A DNA stretch of 48,034 bases from Ignavibacteriales bacterium (GTDB lineage: Bacteria; Bacteroidota; Ignavibacteria; Ignavibacteriales; Ignavibacteriaceae): positions 1-48,034 of the forward strand of contig JAGUYG010000036.1 of the NCBI GenBank assembly GCA_020061465.1, written 5' to 3'. The position numbers and the translations under genes are program-made. Shown piece by piece: positions 1-8,735 of this stretch. Numbering within the stretch: position 1 is the first letter of the stretch; every line of letters starts with the position of its first letter. The notes beneath the pieces were generated by a model, which saw nothing but the letters and a program-made list of their open reading frames with translations, was not told the DNA's origin and ran no database searches.

Positions 1-101
1 CCAAATTAATTTTGTTAAAGTCGGAACGATCCTTTGGAAAATTTTATTGTGAATAATTAAAATATTACATTGTTTTTACACTACAATGGAACTCATCCCA
101 A

Positions 102-124
102 CCCTTCTCTTAAAAAGAGAAGGG
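102..124. repeat. Palindromic hairpin repeat
   Basis: Arms cccttctctt and aagagaaggg pair perfectly over 10 bp around a 3-nt AAA loop. It resembles a dispersed repeat or a terminator stem, but no long T-run follows. Confidence 0.55.
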
Positions 125-234
125 CTTATCCAAAGGATCTTTATGATTAAAACTTATGACTTGTATTAAATATTCTGCCTGTCTACTGCCAGGTAGATCA
201 GAACATAGTTATATAAGGTTTTATTGACAATAAG

Positions 235-257
235 TCTCTCTCTTTTTAAGAGAGAGA
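235..257. repeat. Palindromic hairpin repeat, related to the one at 102-124
   Basis: Arms tctctctctt and aagagagaga give a 10-bp perfect stem with a TTT loop. It shares the CTCTT/AAGAG core with the earlier hairpin, so both may belong to one repeat family. Confidence 0.5.
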
Positions 258-420
258 TTAGAGAGAGTTAAATTTATTTTGGACAGATATGGCTTTAACA
301 TAATACTGAAAATAAAACCTCCGAAGGCAGGCTCGCTTATCTATTCAGCAAACTTGGGGTTTGAACCGGTTAAAAATCTTTTGAAAATAATAATTCGGCA
401 TGGTACTATTTACCGCTCAC

Positions 421-439
421 TGTGTAATATAATTACACA
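421..439. promoter_or_regulatory. Short dyad just upstream of the FecR gene
   Basis: A perfect 8-bp inverted repeat (TGTGTAAT / ATTACACA, 3-nt centre) ends 12 nt before the ATG at 452. The position suits an operator or a leader hairpin, but nothing else in the sequence confirms a regulatory role. Confidence 0.3.
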
Positions 440-451
440 ATAGGATTTAAA

Positions 452-1564
452 ATGCCCCCGTTAGCTCGTACCATAGATTCTCAATTTCTTATTCGTGTAA
501 TACTAAATGAAATAGGCGTAGAAGAGAGAGAATATTTTGACCGATGGCTCGAAGAGTCTGATAAAAACAAGGAAGAATTCAGCAATCTGGTTTTGCTGTG
601 GGATAAGTTTGATAATTCTTTCGTCCCTCCTGCCCCGAATACTGAAGAACAGTGGGAAAAAATTAGAGAGAAGCTAAACTCTCCAGCACCTGTAACAAAA
701 GCAAATAACTTTCATCCGGTTCCCGGTATGGATAATTCACGTTCAATCTTTCATAGCCGCCACCAGAATTTTATTCTTAAGGAACGTAAGCATGGTTCCG
801 GTTTAACATGGATTACACGCGCGGCAGCATTAATAATTATTTCTGTTTCTCTTTTTGTTCTCTACAAGAATTTCGCTCCATCGCAAAAGCCAACTGAAGA
901 AATAACCCTTCAAAATATGACCCCGGCTTTGAAGAAATATACTCTTATTACCGAAAAGGGTGAACGAAGAACTTTTCCGCTGGCAGACGGCACGATAGTT
1001 TATCTGAATGCCGACAGCAAATTAATTTATCCGAATATTTTTTCGGACGACTCAAGGGAAGTTGAATTAGCAGGAGAAGCATACTTCTCCGTTGTTCCCG
1101 ATAAAACACGACCATTCAAAGTTATATCGGGCAGTACCATTACGGTAGTAACGGGCACCGAGTTCAACATAAAAAACAGAGATAATCGGGTAAGCGTTGT
1201 TGTAGCAAAGGGTTCGGTAAAAACATACTTGAAGAATTCATCAACCAGCGTTGCATTAACAGGCGGCGAAATGGTTTCCTTTACAGAGAAAAGCGGCTTC
1301 AGTAAAACCGTGAAAGTTAATTTAAGCCATTACCTCTCATGGCGGCAGGACCGTTTTTCGTTCTCGCATACACCGCTTCAGGAAGTGATGGAAGAAATTG
1401 AAAGATATTACAACATTCAGGTCGTTTTCCTTAATGATTCTGTAATGAAGAAGAGATTTACCGGAACGTTTAATGCCGATTCATTAGAACAAATATTTTC
1501 TGTAATAAGCCTTACTTTGGATGTTAAAATTGACCATAACGGTCGTAAAGTAATAATTAACTAA
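452..1564 (+). CDS. FecR-family anti-sigma factor with DUF4974 domain
   Basis: This is an inner-membrane anti-sigma regulator of the FecR type, which in this phylum relays a signal from an STN-bearing TonB receptor to an ECF sigma factor. The cytoplasmic N-terminal region (about 1-115) contains the RWLEES-type segment usual in Bacteroidota FecR proteins. One membrane segment lies at about 121-139. The periplasmic FecR domain follows at about 165-265 (FPLADGTIVYLNADS, ELAGEAYFSV, VVTGTEFNI), then a DUF4974/STN-like tail at about 300-368 (FSFSHTPLQEVMEEIERYYN). The next gene, 38 bp downstream, is an STN-containing receptor, which fits a signalling pair. No sigma gene is present between the left edge and this gene; it could lie outside the window. 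The ATG has a weak AGGA upstream. Confidence 0.9.
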   Translation: MPPLARTIDSQFLIRVILNEIGVEEREYFDRWLEESDKNKEEFSNLVLLWDKFDNSFVPPAPNTEEQWEKIREKLNSPAPVTKANNFHPVPGMDNSRSIFHSRHQNFILKERKHGSGLTWITRAAALIIISVSLFVLYKNFAPSQKPTEEITLQNMTPALKKYTLITEKGERRTFPLADGTIVYLNADSKLIYPNIFSDDSREVELAGEAYFSVVPDKTRPFKVISGSTITVVTGTEFNIKNRDNRVSVVVAKGSVKTYLKNSSTSVALTGGEMVSFTEKSGFSKTVKVNLSHYLSWRQDRFSFSHTPLQEVMEEIERYYNIQVVFLNDSVMKKRFTGTFNADSLEQIFSVISLTLDVKIDHNGRKVIIN

Positions 1565-1602
1565 TAATTCAATAATTGGCATAGTGGTAAAGGGAATTGC
1601 CA

Positions 1603-4593
1603 ATGAAACTATTTAGAATACAGTATATAGCGGCAGCAATCATTTTTTTACTTTCTTCTCAAACAGTATTTCTGCAGCAGGGAAGAGAAAATGTTGATTC
1701 TACCACAGGCGGCATAATAGAAGAGGAATCAATAAACCTTGACAAGGTGGGCGGCGATAAAAACTTAAAGCAAGGTAAAACTTGTCTTGCTTCAAAAGTT
1801 ACTTTTTCGCTTGTTAATCAAAGCCTTGCCGAAGGATTGAAGCTTATCTCCAAATCAACCGATGTGAACTTCGCTTATGATGACCGGATATTAACGATTG
1901 ACGGCATTACGCATTTAGCCGATAATGAACCGCTCCACAGTGTGTTGGATAAAATGTTAGAGCCTTATGATATAAGTTACTTTGAATATGAACCCGGCAA
2001 AGTTGCCCTGGCAAAAAAAACAAAAATAGATGAGAGAACAGGCGGAGTAAAAGGTGTAATTAAAGATGAATCCGGCGAAATTCTGATGGGTGCGAATGTT
2101 ATGATTAAAGAGCTGCAAATAGGCTGCGCATCCGATTTGAAGGGTGGTTACGCTATTAGAAATATCAAACCCGGACAGTATAATCTCGAAGTATCGTTTG
2201 TCGGTTATGAAAAAAGCACAAGAAAAATTAACATCCAGGCTGGGATGATTATCGAAATTAATTTTAGGCTGAAGCAAAGTGCATTTCAAATAGGCGGAAT
2301 TGAAGTTGTCGGAACGACCGATTTGATTCCGAAAGATGCAACTACGAAAACCATTATTCAGAGTGGAGAGATTGAGCACTACCAGGCTTCCAGCTTAAAG
2401 GATGTTCTTGACCTTGTACCTGGAGTTCAAAAAACTGATAACCCCGGACTTGCTAAGACAAGCCAAATTGCAGTCCGTGGCGATGAGGGCGATGCTCTCT
2501 CAGCTTTCGGTACCCTCATTGTAGTTGATGGTACTCCGATTTCCAATAATGCAAATCTTCAATTTGAAAGACTTACCGGTTCTAAATTCGGAACGTCAAA
2601 TCTCGGAAGAGGTGTCGATTTAAGAACAATACCTGCAGATAATATCGAATCGATAGAAGTTATTACCGGTTTACCGTCTGTCCGCTACGGTGATGTTACT
2701 GCAGGTGTTATAAATGTTCAAACGAAAATTGGTCCGGCGCCGCACCGGCTAAAAGTGAAAGATAATCCCGATACCAGAGAAGCAAATTTCGGCGGCGGAA
2801 TAATGTTAGGAGAAACGGGACTGAGCTACAACGTTAATTTAGCTCAGAGTGAAAGAGACATCAGAAAAACCGGCGACGAGTATGTAAGGTTAACCGGTCA
2901 AGCGGTATTCTCTAGTGTTTTATGGGATAATGCTTTGAACATGAATAATAAATTCAATTTCCAAACAATCTATGATGAAGAAGAGCCAAAAGGCGATGTT
3001 CAGATGACGCGTAACTATAACAGAGGTTTTACGTTAGGGCTTTCTTCATGGGGAAAATATAAACCGATAGATGAAGTCTCTTCAATCGATTATAACGTAT
3101 TCGTTAATATGCGAAGAGAGAATACTATGAAATCGTCTTTAAGACAATCCGACCTTCGCATACTTCCCAGCGGCGATACAATTTCAACTTATCTTGGCAA
3201 AGTTGAAACGAGAGGTGTTGAATGGACGATAGGCGGAAGACTGGAATGGAACAGAGTTTTTTACACGGGCGATATTATTCATAAAATATTAATCGGTACC
3301 GATCCTCAATATAATGCAAACACAGGCGAGGGCGTTGTCTTCGATACTTTGTTCAGCTATTACGGTGTTGAATCAGGCAGAAGACCATATAATTTCGACG
3401 ATATACCGGGGCAATTCTTAGTTAACTTTTATGCGGAAGATAAAATGACCGGACATTTTGTTTTTGATTTTAGTTTGATGTTTGGTGTAAGATACGAAAT
3501 GTACAGACCGTACAAATTTAATTTCTCCGGCTTATGGGGAGACGGAAATCTTATCGAATCGCACCAGGGAACTTTCTTCAATCCGCGGTTAAATCTTATG
3601 GTTTTCTTATCCGAGAATAATCAAGTAAGGCTGAATGCGGGAACAACATCCAAATCTCCTTCAATGAGTCTCATCTATCCTGTAGAAGAAGTTTTCACAT
3701 GGCGAAACCCGATCGATAGCACCATTTCATATTTTAGGTTCGATAGACGTGTTCCCGATCTTAAAGGATACCGCGAAGCTCAGTATGAAATATCTTACGA
3801 TCATAAGTTCTCAAACATGATCGGTACTTCCCTTTCTGCATATTACAAACGAAGAGGGAACGAACCGAAATCGCAGACTCAGCCTGCATTCACTTATGCA
3901 ACCTTGGATGATAAAGTTTACGTTTATTATTTAGGGAATAGATCGATAAGCGAAAACCTCGGAAATACCGAAAGCAAAGGGATTGAATTTTCTCTCCGCA
4001 CTGCAAAAGTACGTCCGCTGAATATGGAATTTCAAGTAGTAGGCTCTTATAATTTTATTAAAAATTGGCGCGGCGGTTATTATTACAGCTCAACACCGGA
4101 TACTGCCAGAGGGCAATATCCAAATTATACAGTTCCGGATGTTCCGATTGATACTACAATGGGATGGGCGTATGCGCCAACAAGCCACAATTGGAGCGAC
4201 CGCCTGCAATTAAATTATTACATTAAATATACATGTGCGCCGTTAGGCTTGTGGGTAACCCTGCGTGCCGAACAGCTTTTATTTGAAAGAAACCAGAGCC
4301 TGGATAGAGCACCGCAGGATTTCGATAAATTGAATGAAACGCAAAAAATACAGTATCTGTTCGATAGAGAGATAAGAAGAAAACCTGTTAAGTGGTTGTT
4401 TAATTTGAACATCAGCAAGTCTCTCTTTGCAGGAGCCGAAGTTTCATTCTATGTTAATAATTTTTTAGATGATCCTGCAATCAGAACTTATAGTTCAACT
4501 CCTACGAACATTACCGAGGAAGTAAGAAATCCGGCGCTTACGTACGGGCTTGAGTTCAGCATGATGTTAGATAAATTCTTTGGCGGCAATTAG
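1603..4593 (+). CDS. TonB-dependent receptor with STN, carboxypeptidase-regulatory and plug domains
   Basis: This is an outer-membrane TonB-dependent transducer/transporter. Domains from the N-terminus are a signal peptide (about 1-28), an STN/secretin signalling domain (about 65-140, VTFSLVNQSLAEGLKLISKS), a CarboxypepD_reg-like domain (about 150-228, GVIKDESGEILMGANVMIKE), a plug (about 245-375, SSLKDVLDLVPGVQ, LIVVDGTPISNNAN) and a 22-strand-type barrel to the C-terminus. The STN domain explains the adjacent FecR gene. I prefer ATG 1603 over TTG 1597 because AGGGA lies at a good distance and the peptide then begins as a normal signal sequence. The stop is separated from the following lipoprotein's GTG by 2 bp, so the two are probably co-translated. 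The receptor has a paralogue at 26298. Its ligand cannot be read from the sequence. Confidence 0.92.
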   Translation: MKLFRIQYIAAAIIFLLSSQTVFLQQGRENVDSTTGGIIEEESINLDKVGGDKNLKQGKTCLASKVTFSLVNQSLAEGLKLISKSTDVNFAYDDRILTIDGITHLADNEPLHSVLDKMLEPYDISYFEYEPGKVALAKKTKIDERTGGVKGVIKDESGEILMGANVMIKELQIGCASDLKGGYAIRNIKPGQYNLEVSFVGYEKSTRKINIQAGMIIEINFRLKQSAFQIGGIEVVGTTDLIPKDATTKTIIQSGEIEHYQASSLKDVLDLVPGVQKTDNPGLAKTSQIAVRGDEGDALSAFGTLIVVDGTPISNNANLQFERLTGSKFGTSNLGRGVDLRTIPADNIESIEVITGLPSVRYGDVTAGVINVQTKIGPAPHRLKVKDNPDTREANFGGGIMLGETGLSYNVNLAQSERDIRKTGDEYVRLTGQAVFSSVLWDNALNMNNKFNFQTIYDEEEPKGDVQMTRNYNRGFTLGLSSWGKYKPIDEVSSIDYNVFVNMRRENTMKSSLRQSDLRILPSGDTISTYLGKVETRGVEWTIGGRLEWNRVFYTGDIIHKILIGTDPQYNANTGEGVVFDTLFSYYGVESGRRPYNFDDIPGQFLVNFYAEDKMTGHFVFDFSLMFGVRYEMYRPYKFNFSGLWGDGNLIESHQGTFFNPRLNLMVFLSENNQVRLNAGTTSKSPSMSLIYPVEEVFTWRNPIDSTISYFRFDRRVPDLKGYREAQYEISYDHKFSNMIGTSLSAYYKRRGNEPKSQTQPAFTYATLDDKVYVYYLGNRSISENLGNTESKGIEFSLRTAKVRPLNMEFQVVGSYNFIKNWRGGYYYSSTPDTARGQYPNYTVPDVPIDTTMGWAYAPTSHNWSDRLQLNYYIKYTCAPLGLWVTLRAEQLLFERNQSLDRAPQDFDKLNETQKIQYLFDREIRRKPVKWLFNLNISKSLFAGAEVSFYVNNFLDDPAIRTYSSTPTNITEEVRNPALTYGLEFSMMLDKFFGGN

Positions 4594-4595
4594 AC

Positions 4596-5690
4596 GTGAA
4601 AAAGTTTTTATTAAATATTGGGCTTCTGATGTTAATTATCTTTGGCTGCAATCAAGAACCTCCAACAATGGTTGACGGCGAAGCAAGCTTGCAGATAATT
4701 GCTTTGTGGGATTCATCCCCTACAGATGATATTACCGATATCGTACCGCTAAAAAATGCAAAAGCAATTATCAACTCGGAATACGGAGTTCAAATTCATT
4801 ACACCGATGAGGAAGGAAATCTGACGATTAATAATTTGCCGGTTGCTACTTATAATGTATCGATAAGGATGCAGCATCCCGAAGACCCGAACATTTTACT
4901 GATTGGAAATATGAGCGGTATCGAGCTTCCTGCAGGCAAATGCTTTTGCGATACAATTTTTGCGAAACCGATTTCCAGCTTTGGAATTGCTATCAACGAA
5001 ATATATACAGTCGGTCCGGTTAACAGCATTTTCTTTTTCTTCGATCAATATCTTGAATTATATAACTCAAGCGACAGTGTAAAATATTTAGACGGTATGA
5101 TCGTGATGCGCTTTAGCAGCAATTCCGATGGGAAAGGACCCGGTGCAGATGAATACGATGACGGACGTATTTGGGGTGTAACGTATATATTCAAATTCCC
5201 CGGAAGTCCGGGTGAGGAGAATCATCCGTTTTATCCGCGAACTTTTCTTGTGTTAGCGTCGGATGCGGTTAATCATAAGAGTGTTGTTTCGACAAGCATC
5301 GATTTAAGTAATGCAGATTGGGAGTTCTATAATCAATTTTCTGCAACTGATATAGACAATCCCAACGTGCCTAATTTAATTAATCTGAGGTCGGATAAAA
5401 CTTCGGACTTTTTGTTAGGATTGAATAACGATGTTGTGGTTGTTGCAAGCGGAGAAGATTCAACATGGGAAGACGGAATTGATATCTCCACTGTGATTGA
5501 CGGCGTAGAATTTCAATCCGGTCCGGGGAGTAAAAAAACATTGGATTACAGAATAGACAGAAGCTATGCGCTTAGCCCCGGCAAATACAGCGGCAACTCA
5601 ATGCAAAGAAGAGAACCCGGAGGAGATACAAATGATTCTCTTTTGGATTGGGAAATAATTCCATTTCCCACTCCGGGTTATCATAAATAA
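4596..5690 (+). CDS. DUF4876-like surface lipoprotein (first of a tandem pair)
   Basis: This is a lipoprotein of unknown molecular function, probably an accessory to the preceding receptor. The signal peptide ends with FGC, so the lipidated Cys is about residue 18. A carboxypeptidase-regulatory/Ig-like segment (about 30-125, LKNAKAIINSEYGVQIHYTDEEG) precedes a lamin-tail-like region (about 130-360) with FFFFDQYLELYNSSD and SVKYLDGMIVMR. I place it with the DUF4876 family from memory, because such proteins sit beside TonB receptors in Bacteroidota. The start codon is GTG, 2 bp after the receptor stop. It is strongly similar to the next gene, with near-identity in the central part and divergence at both ends. 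Confidence 0.75.
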   Translation: MKKFLLNIGLLMLIIFGCNQEPPTMVDGEASLQIIALWDSSPTDDITDIVPLKNAKAIINSEYGVQIHYTDEEGNLTINNLPVATYNVSIRMQHPEDPNILLIGNMSGIELPAGKCFCDTIFAKPISSFGIAINEIYTVGPVNSIFFFFDQYLELYNSSDSVKYLDGMIVMRFSSNSDGKGPGADEYDDGRIWGVTYIFKFPGSPGEENHPFYPRTFLVLASDAVNHKSVVSTSIDLSNADWEFYNQFSATDIDNPNVPNLINLRSDKTSDFLLGLNNDVVVVASGEDSTWEDGIDISTVIDGVEFQSGPGSKKTLDYRIDRSYALSPGKYSGNSMQRREPGGDTNDSLLDWEIIPFPTPGYHK

Positions 5691-5732
5691 GTATGTGAGA
5701 AATATTTTATAAATAATTTTTAAAAAATTAAA

Positions 5733-6860
5733 ATGATAAATCAACAAAAAAATATTTTAAGGCTTCTAAAAGCTGCTGCTGCATTCTCTGCCGCTCTGCT
5801 TATATCAATTGCTGGCTGTAAAGAAACTCCGCCGGTTATGGTTGACGGCGATGCGCATATTGAAATTTTGGCGGTATGGAATATTTCTCTTGACGATTCA
5901 CTACCCGAATATATGCCCTTAAAGAATGCGCAGGTAATTCTTTCTTCAGAGTACGGTTTGCAGGTTAAGCAAACCGACAGTAACGGAATGTTAAATGTTT
6001 CGGGTCTTCCTTCATCCACCTATAATATTTCTGCCCGGATGCAGCACCCTGAAGACCCGAATATTATTATTGTGGGCAACATCCGTGATATCGAAATTAT
6101 TTCGGGAATCACTTACAGAGATACAATTTATGCAACGCCAATCTCGAGTTTCGGAATTTCAATTAATGAAATTTATTCCTGCGGGCCGGTTAACTCGATC
6201 TTCTTTTTCTTCGATCAATATCTTGAATTATATAATTCGAGCGACAGCGTGAAATATCTCGACGGTATGATTGTAATGCGCGTATCGGGTAATAACGAAG
6301 GGAAAGGACCCGGCGCAGATGAATACGACGATGGTCGAATTTGGGGAGTGACATATATTTTTAAATTCCCGGGCAGCCCGGGTGAAAAGAATCATCCTTT
6401 TTATCCCAAAACTTTTATCGTGCTTGCTTCCGATGCAGTTAATCATAAAAGTGTTGTTTCTACAAGCATAGATTTAAGCAATGCCGATTGGGAATTTTAT
6501 AATCAATTTTCAGCTACGGATATAGACAACCCCAATGTTCCGAACTTAATAAATATGCGATCCGACCGAACTGTTGATTTTTTAATTAATCTTGTTTCAG
6601 ATGTAATAGTTATTGCATCCGGTGTAGATTCGGTTTGGGAGGACGGCATTGATATCGAAACCATTATAGACGGTGTTGAATATCAATCGAATACCACGAG
6701 TGCAAAAACTTTAGATAAAAGAGTTGATAGAGGATTTATGCTAAGTCCGCCCCGATACAGCGGACAGTCCATGCAAAGACACGAACCCGGCTTAGATACA
6801 AACGATGCATCATTAGATTGGGAGATTATTCCTTATGCAACGCCGGGGTATCATAGGTAG
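5733..6860 (+). CDS. DUF4876-like surface lipoprotein (second of a tandem pair)
   Basis: This is a paralogue of the gene directly upstream, of the same length class and layout. The signal peptide ends in SIAGC, giving a lipidated Cys at about 29. A regulatory-like domain (about 45-140) precedes a lamin-tail-like region (about 145-375) containing FFFFDQYLELYNSSD and GPGADEYDDGRIWG. The segment corresponding to about 150-285 is almost the same as in its neighbour even at DNA level, while the N- and C-terminal parts differ much more. This suggests recent duplication with gene conversion of the core. It is the last gene before a repeat-rich spacer. The function is unknown; surface binding of the receptor's substrate is a reasonable inference. 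Confidence 0.75.
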   Translation: MINQQKNILRLLKAAAAFSAALLISIAGCKETPPVMVDGDAHIEILAVWNISLDDSLPEYMPLKNAQVILSSEYGLQVKQTDSNGMLNVSGLPSSTYNISARMQHPEDPNIIIVGNIRDIEIISGITYRDTIYATPISSFGISINEIYSCGPVNSIFFFFDQYLELYNSSDSVKYLDGMIVMRVSGNNEGKGPGADEYDDGRIWGVTYIFKFPGSPGEKNHPFYPKTFIVLASDAVNHKSVVSTSIDLSNADWEFYNQFSATDIDNPNVPNLINMRSDRTVDFLINLVSDVIVIASGVDSVWEDGIDIETIIDGVEYQSNTTSAKTLDKRVDRGFMLSPPRYSGQSMQRHEPGLDTNDASLDWEIIPYATPGYHR

Positions 6861-6940
6861 TGGGTAGTAGGTGGTAGTTTCTTTGTCGTCAAATTCTGCG
6901 TAAAATGGAAAGGAATTAGAAAATAATGCACATTGTCATT

Positions 6941-6970
6941 TGTAGTCATTTGTAGTCATTTGTAGTCATT
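6941..6970 (+). repeat. 10-bp tandem repeat, three perfect units
   Basis: The unit tgtagtcatt is repeated three times in a row, with a partial fourth (cattgtcatt) just upstream. Inverted forms (aatgac) recur about 40-50 bp downstream. Confidence 0.8.
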
Positions 6971-7054
6971 TAATTGTTTAAACCATGAATGACAGCAAAA
7001 CGAATGACTATTAATGACTTTGATCATTTTGGTTCCGGCTTGACTGGATTAGGG

Positions 7055-7152
7055 AGTCAGAAGTAAGAAGTCAGAAGTAAGAAGTCAGAAGTAAGGAGTA
7101 AGAAGTAAGAAGTAAGAAGTCAGAAATCAGAAATCAGAAATCATAAATAAGA
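7055..7152 (+). repeat. 7-bp microsatellite-like array (AGTMAGA), about 14 units
   Basis: Heptamers AGTCAGA, AGTAAGA, AGTAAGG and AATCAGA follow one another in register for about 98 bp. The same heptamer family forms a second array at 13791-13846, so it is a dispersed tandem repeat in this genome. Confidence 0.85.
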
Positions 7153-7175
7153 ATGAGGAAAGAAATAATTAATTA

Positions 7176-8063
7176 ATGGAAAATGTTGTAGAAGTAAAAA
7201 ATTTAACCCACTATTACGGGAAAAAGCTTGTTTATGAAAATCTCAACTTCAATATAAAGAAGGGGAGTATTTTCGGTCTTCTCGGGAAAAACGGAACCGG
7301 GAAAACAACAACTATAAATATTCTTAACGGTTATCTTAAACCGACTTCAGGGCAGTGCTTGATGTTCGGTGAAGATTCGTACAGACTTTCTCCTGAAACA
7401 AAAGCACGCGTGGGTTTTTTAATTGAAGGTCATATTCAATATAATTTTATGACGATTAAACAAATCGAAAAATTTTATTCGGCTTTTTATCCTAAGTGGA
7501 AAAAGGAACCTTACTTTGAGCTGATGGCAAAGCTGCAGGTTACCGAAGATCAAAAGATCGCTAAGATGTCATGCGGGCAGCGTTCGCAGGTTGCGTTAGG
7601 ACTTCTGTTAGCTCAAGACCCCGATATTTTAATACTCGACGATTATTCAATGGGGCTTGATGCAGGCTACAGAAGACTCTTCCTCGATTATCTGCTTGAA
7701 TACACTAAAGGAGACAGTAAAACAATCTTTATTACATCGCATATAATTCAAGACCTCGAGAACTTTCTTGAGGACTGTGTTATTATGGATTACAGGTCCG
7801 TGCTGGTTAGCATGCCTATGAAAAAGTTTCAGCAGGAATTCAAGCAATACAGGTTTACAACTCCGGTGCACAATCTTACAATTAAAAAGAATGAATTCAT
7901 TAAAAATTTTGAAATCATTCGCGGCAAAGCAAGCCTGTTTACTTTTGCCGATAAAACTGAAGTCGAAAATTTTTTAACAAAAGAAAGCATTCCGTATTCT
8001 GATTTAAGTCAGGTATCAATGACTCTCGAAGATGCTTTTATCGGAATAACCGGAAAATATTAG
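7176..8063 (+). CDS. ABC transporter ATP-binding protein with atypical motifs
   Basis: This is the cytoplasmic ATPase subunit of an ABC-2-type transporter. Walker A is GKNGTGKTT at 37-45 and the H-loop His is 189 (ITSH). The signature is MSCGQ at 131-135 instead of LSGGQ. Walker B reads LILDD (152-156), with Asp156 where the catalytic Glu normally is. The C-terminal tail (about 215-295) resembles the accessory domain of CcmA/YhaQ-like ATPases. The permease gene starts 9 bp after the stop, with its ribosome site overlapping this stop codon, so they form a pair. The altered motifs may mean slow or regulated hydrolysis rather than bulk transport. The overall layout recalls NosF-type ATPases, but that is a weak comparison. 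Confidence 0.88.
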   Translation: MENVVEVKNLTHYYGKKLVYENLNFNIKKGSIFGLLGKNGTGKTTTINILNGYLKPTSGQCLMFGEDSYRLSPETKARVGFLIEGHIQYNFMTIKQIEKFYSAFYPKWKKEPYFELMAKLQVTEDQKIAKMSCGQRSQVALGLLLAQDPDILILDDYSMGLDAGYRRLFLDYLLEYTKGDSKTIFITSHIIQDLENFLEDCVIMDYRSVLVSMPMKKFQQEFKQYRFTTPVHNLTIKKNEFIKNFEIIRGKASLFTFADKTEVENFLTKESIPYSDLSQVSMTLEDAFIGITGKY

Positions 8064-8072
8064 GAGGCAAGT

Positions 8073-8735
8073 TTGTTCAAAGCTTTAGTATATAAAGAAT
8101 GGTTAAAAGTCAGATGGACGTATATAAGCCTAAGCTTAATTTCTATGCTTGCGATACTTTATATTTTTCTAAACGTATCTCACGGCATCGAACTAAACGG
8201 CTCGGTTGCTTTTTGGAGTTTCGTTATTTATAAAAAATATATGTTCACTGCGGATATAACTTACCTTCCTTTTATTATCGGAGTTGTAATTGCTTTAGTG
8301 CAGTTTTATCCCGAAATAAACAGCGGCAGGCTTAAGCTTACCTTGCATCTGCCAATGAAAGAAAATAAGATTCTTCTTCAAACCGTTTTAATAGGCGGCG
8401 GATTAATTTTATTTCTTACTGCGTTCAATTTATTGTTAATCGGCGTATTCTCCGCTTCATATTTCCCTGTTGAAGTAGCAAAAAACACTTTGCTTACTTT
8501 GATACCGGCTTACCTTGCGGGTCTAATTGCCTACTTTGCCGTATCAGCCATAATGGTTGAACCGATATGGAGCAGAAGAATTCCGATGATAATTTTTTTC
8601 GCCGGATTTGTTTCCGTTTTATTCGGCTTTGGAGATTACACCTCAACGTTGTTGTTATTTTATCTGATTACAGGTTCGTTTGCCGTGGTTACTATAATTC
8701 TTTCGGGGTTTTATTTTAAGAGAGGAATTAAATAA
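8073..8735 (+). CDS. Small ABC-2-type permease
   Basis: This is a polytopic inner-membrane protein of 220 residues with about six hydrophobic segments (for example 18-35, 60-80, 105-130, 138-160, 168-185, 190-212), and is the membrane partner of the upstream ATPase. It has no recognisable substrate-specific motif. The start is TTG at 8073, supported by a strong AGGAGG at 8062-8067 that overlaps the upstream stop. The stop codon overlaps the ATG of the next gene by one base (TAATG), so translation of the three genes is probably coupled. It is shorter than usual ABC-2 permeases but in the range of NosY/CcmB-like partners. Confidence 0.75.
   Translation: MFKALVYKEWLKVRWTYISLSLISMLAILYIFLNVSHGIELNGSVAFWSFVIYKKYMFTADITYLPFIIGVVIALVQFYPEINSGRLKLTLHLPMKENKILLQTVLIGGGLILFLTAFNLLLIGVFSASYFPVEVAKNTLLTLIPAYLAGLIAYFAVSAIMVEPIWSRRIPMIIFFAGFVSVLFGFGDYTSTLLLFYLITGSFAVVTIILSGFYFKRGIK

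Larger units (their letters stand above)
1..451. other. Left-edge spacer with two hairpin repeats, no gene seen
   Basis: No convincing coding region is seen here. The stretch holds two similar inverted repeats: arms cccttctctt/aagagaaggg at 102-124 and tctctctctt/aagagagaga at 235-257, each with a 3-nt loop. A near-palindrome containing CTGCC/GGTAGA lies around 176-202. These look like dispersed palindromic repeats or terminators of an upstream gene outside the window. The ECF sigma factor expected next to a FecR gene is not present in this part. Confidence 0.6.
6861..7175. other. Repeat-filled spacer before the ABC operon
   Basis: No gene is seen. The stretch contains a 10-bp tandem repeat (6941-6970) and a 14-unit 7-bp repeat array (7055-7152) ending 23 bp before the ABC ATPase start. 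No clear promoter hexamers were recognised. Confidence 0.6.

Noticed and set aside
7055-7152. Possible CRISPR array
   Set aside because: The units are 7 bp long, directly adjacent and without spacers, so it is a simple tandem repeat.
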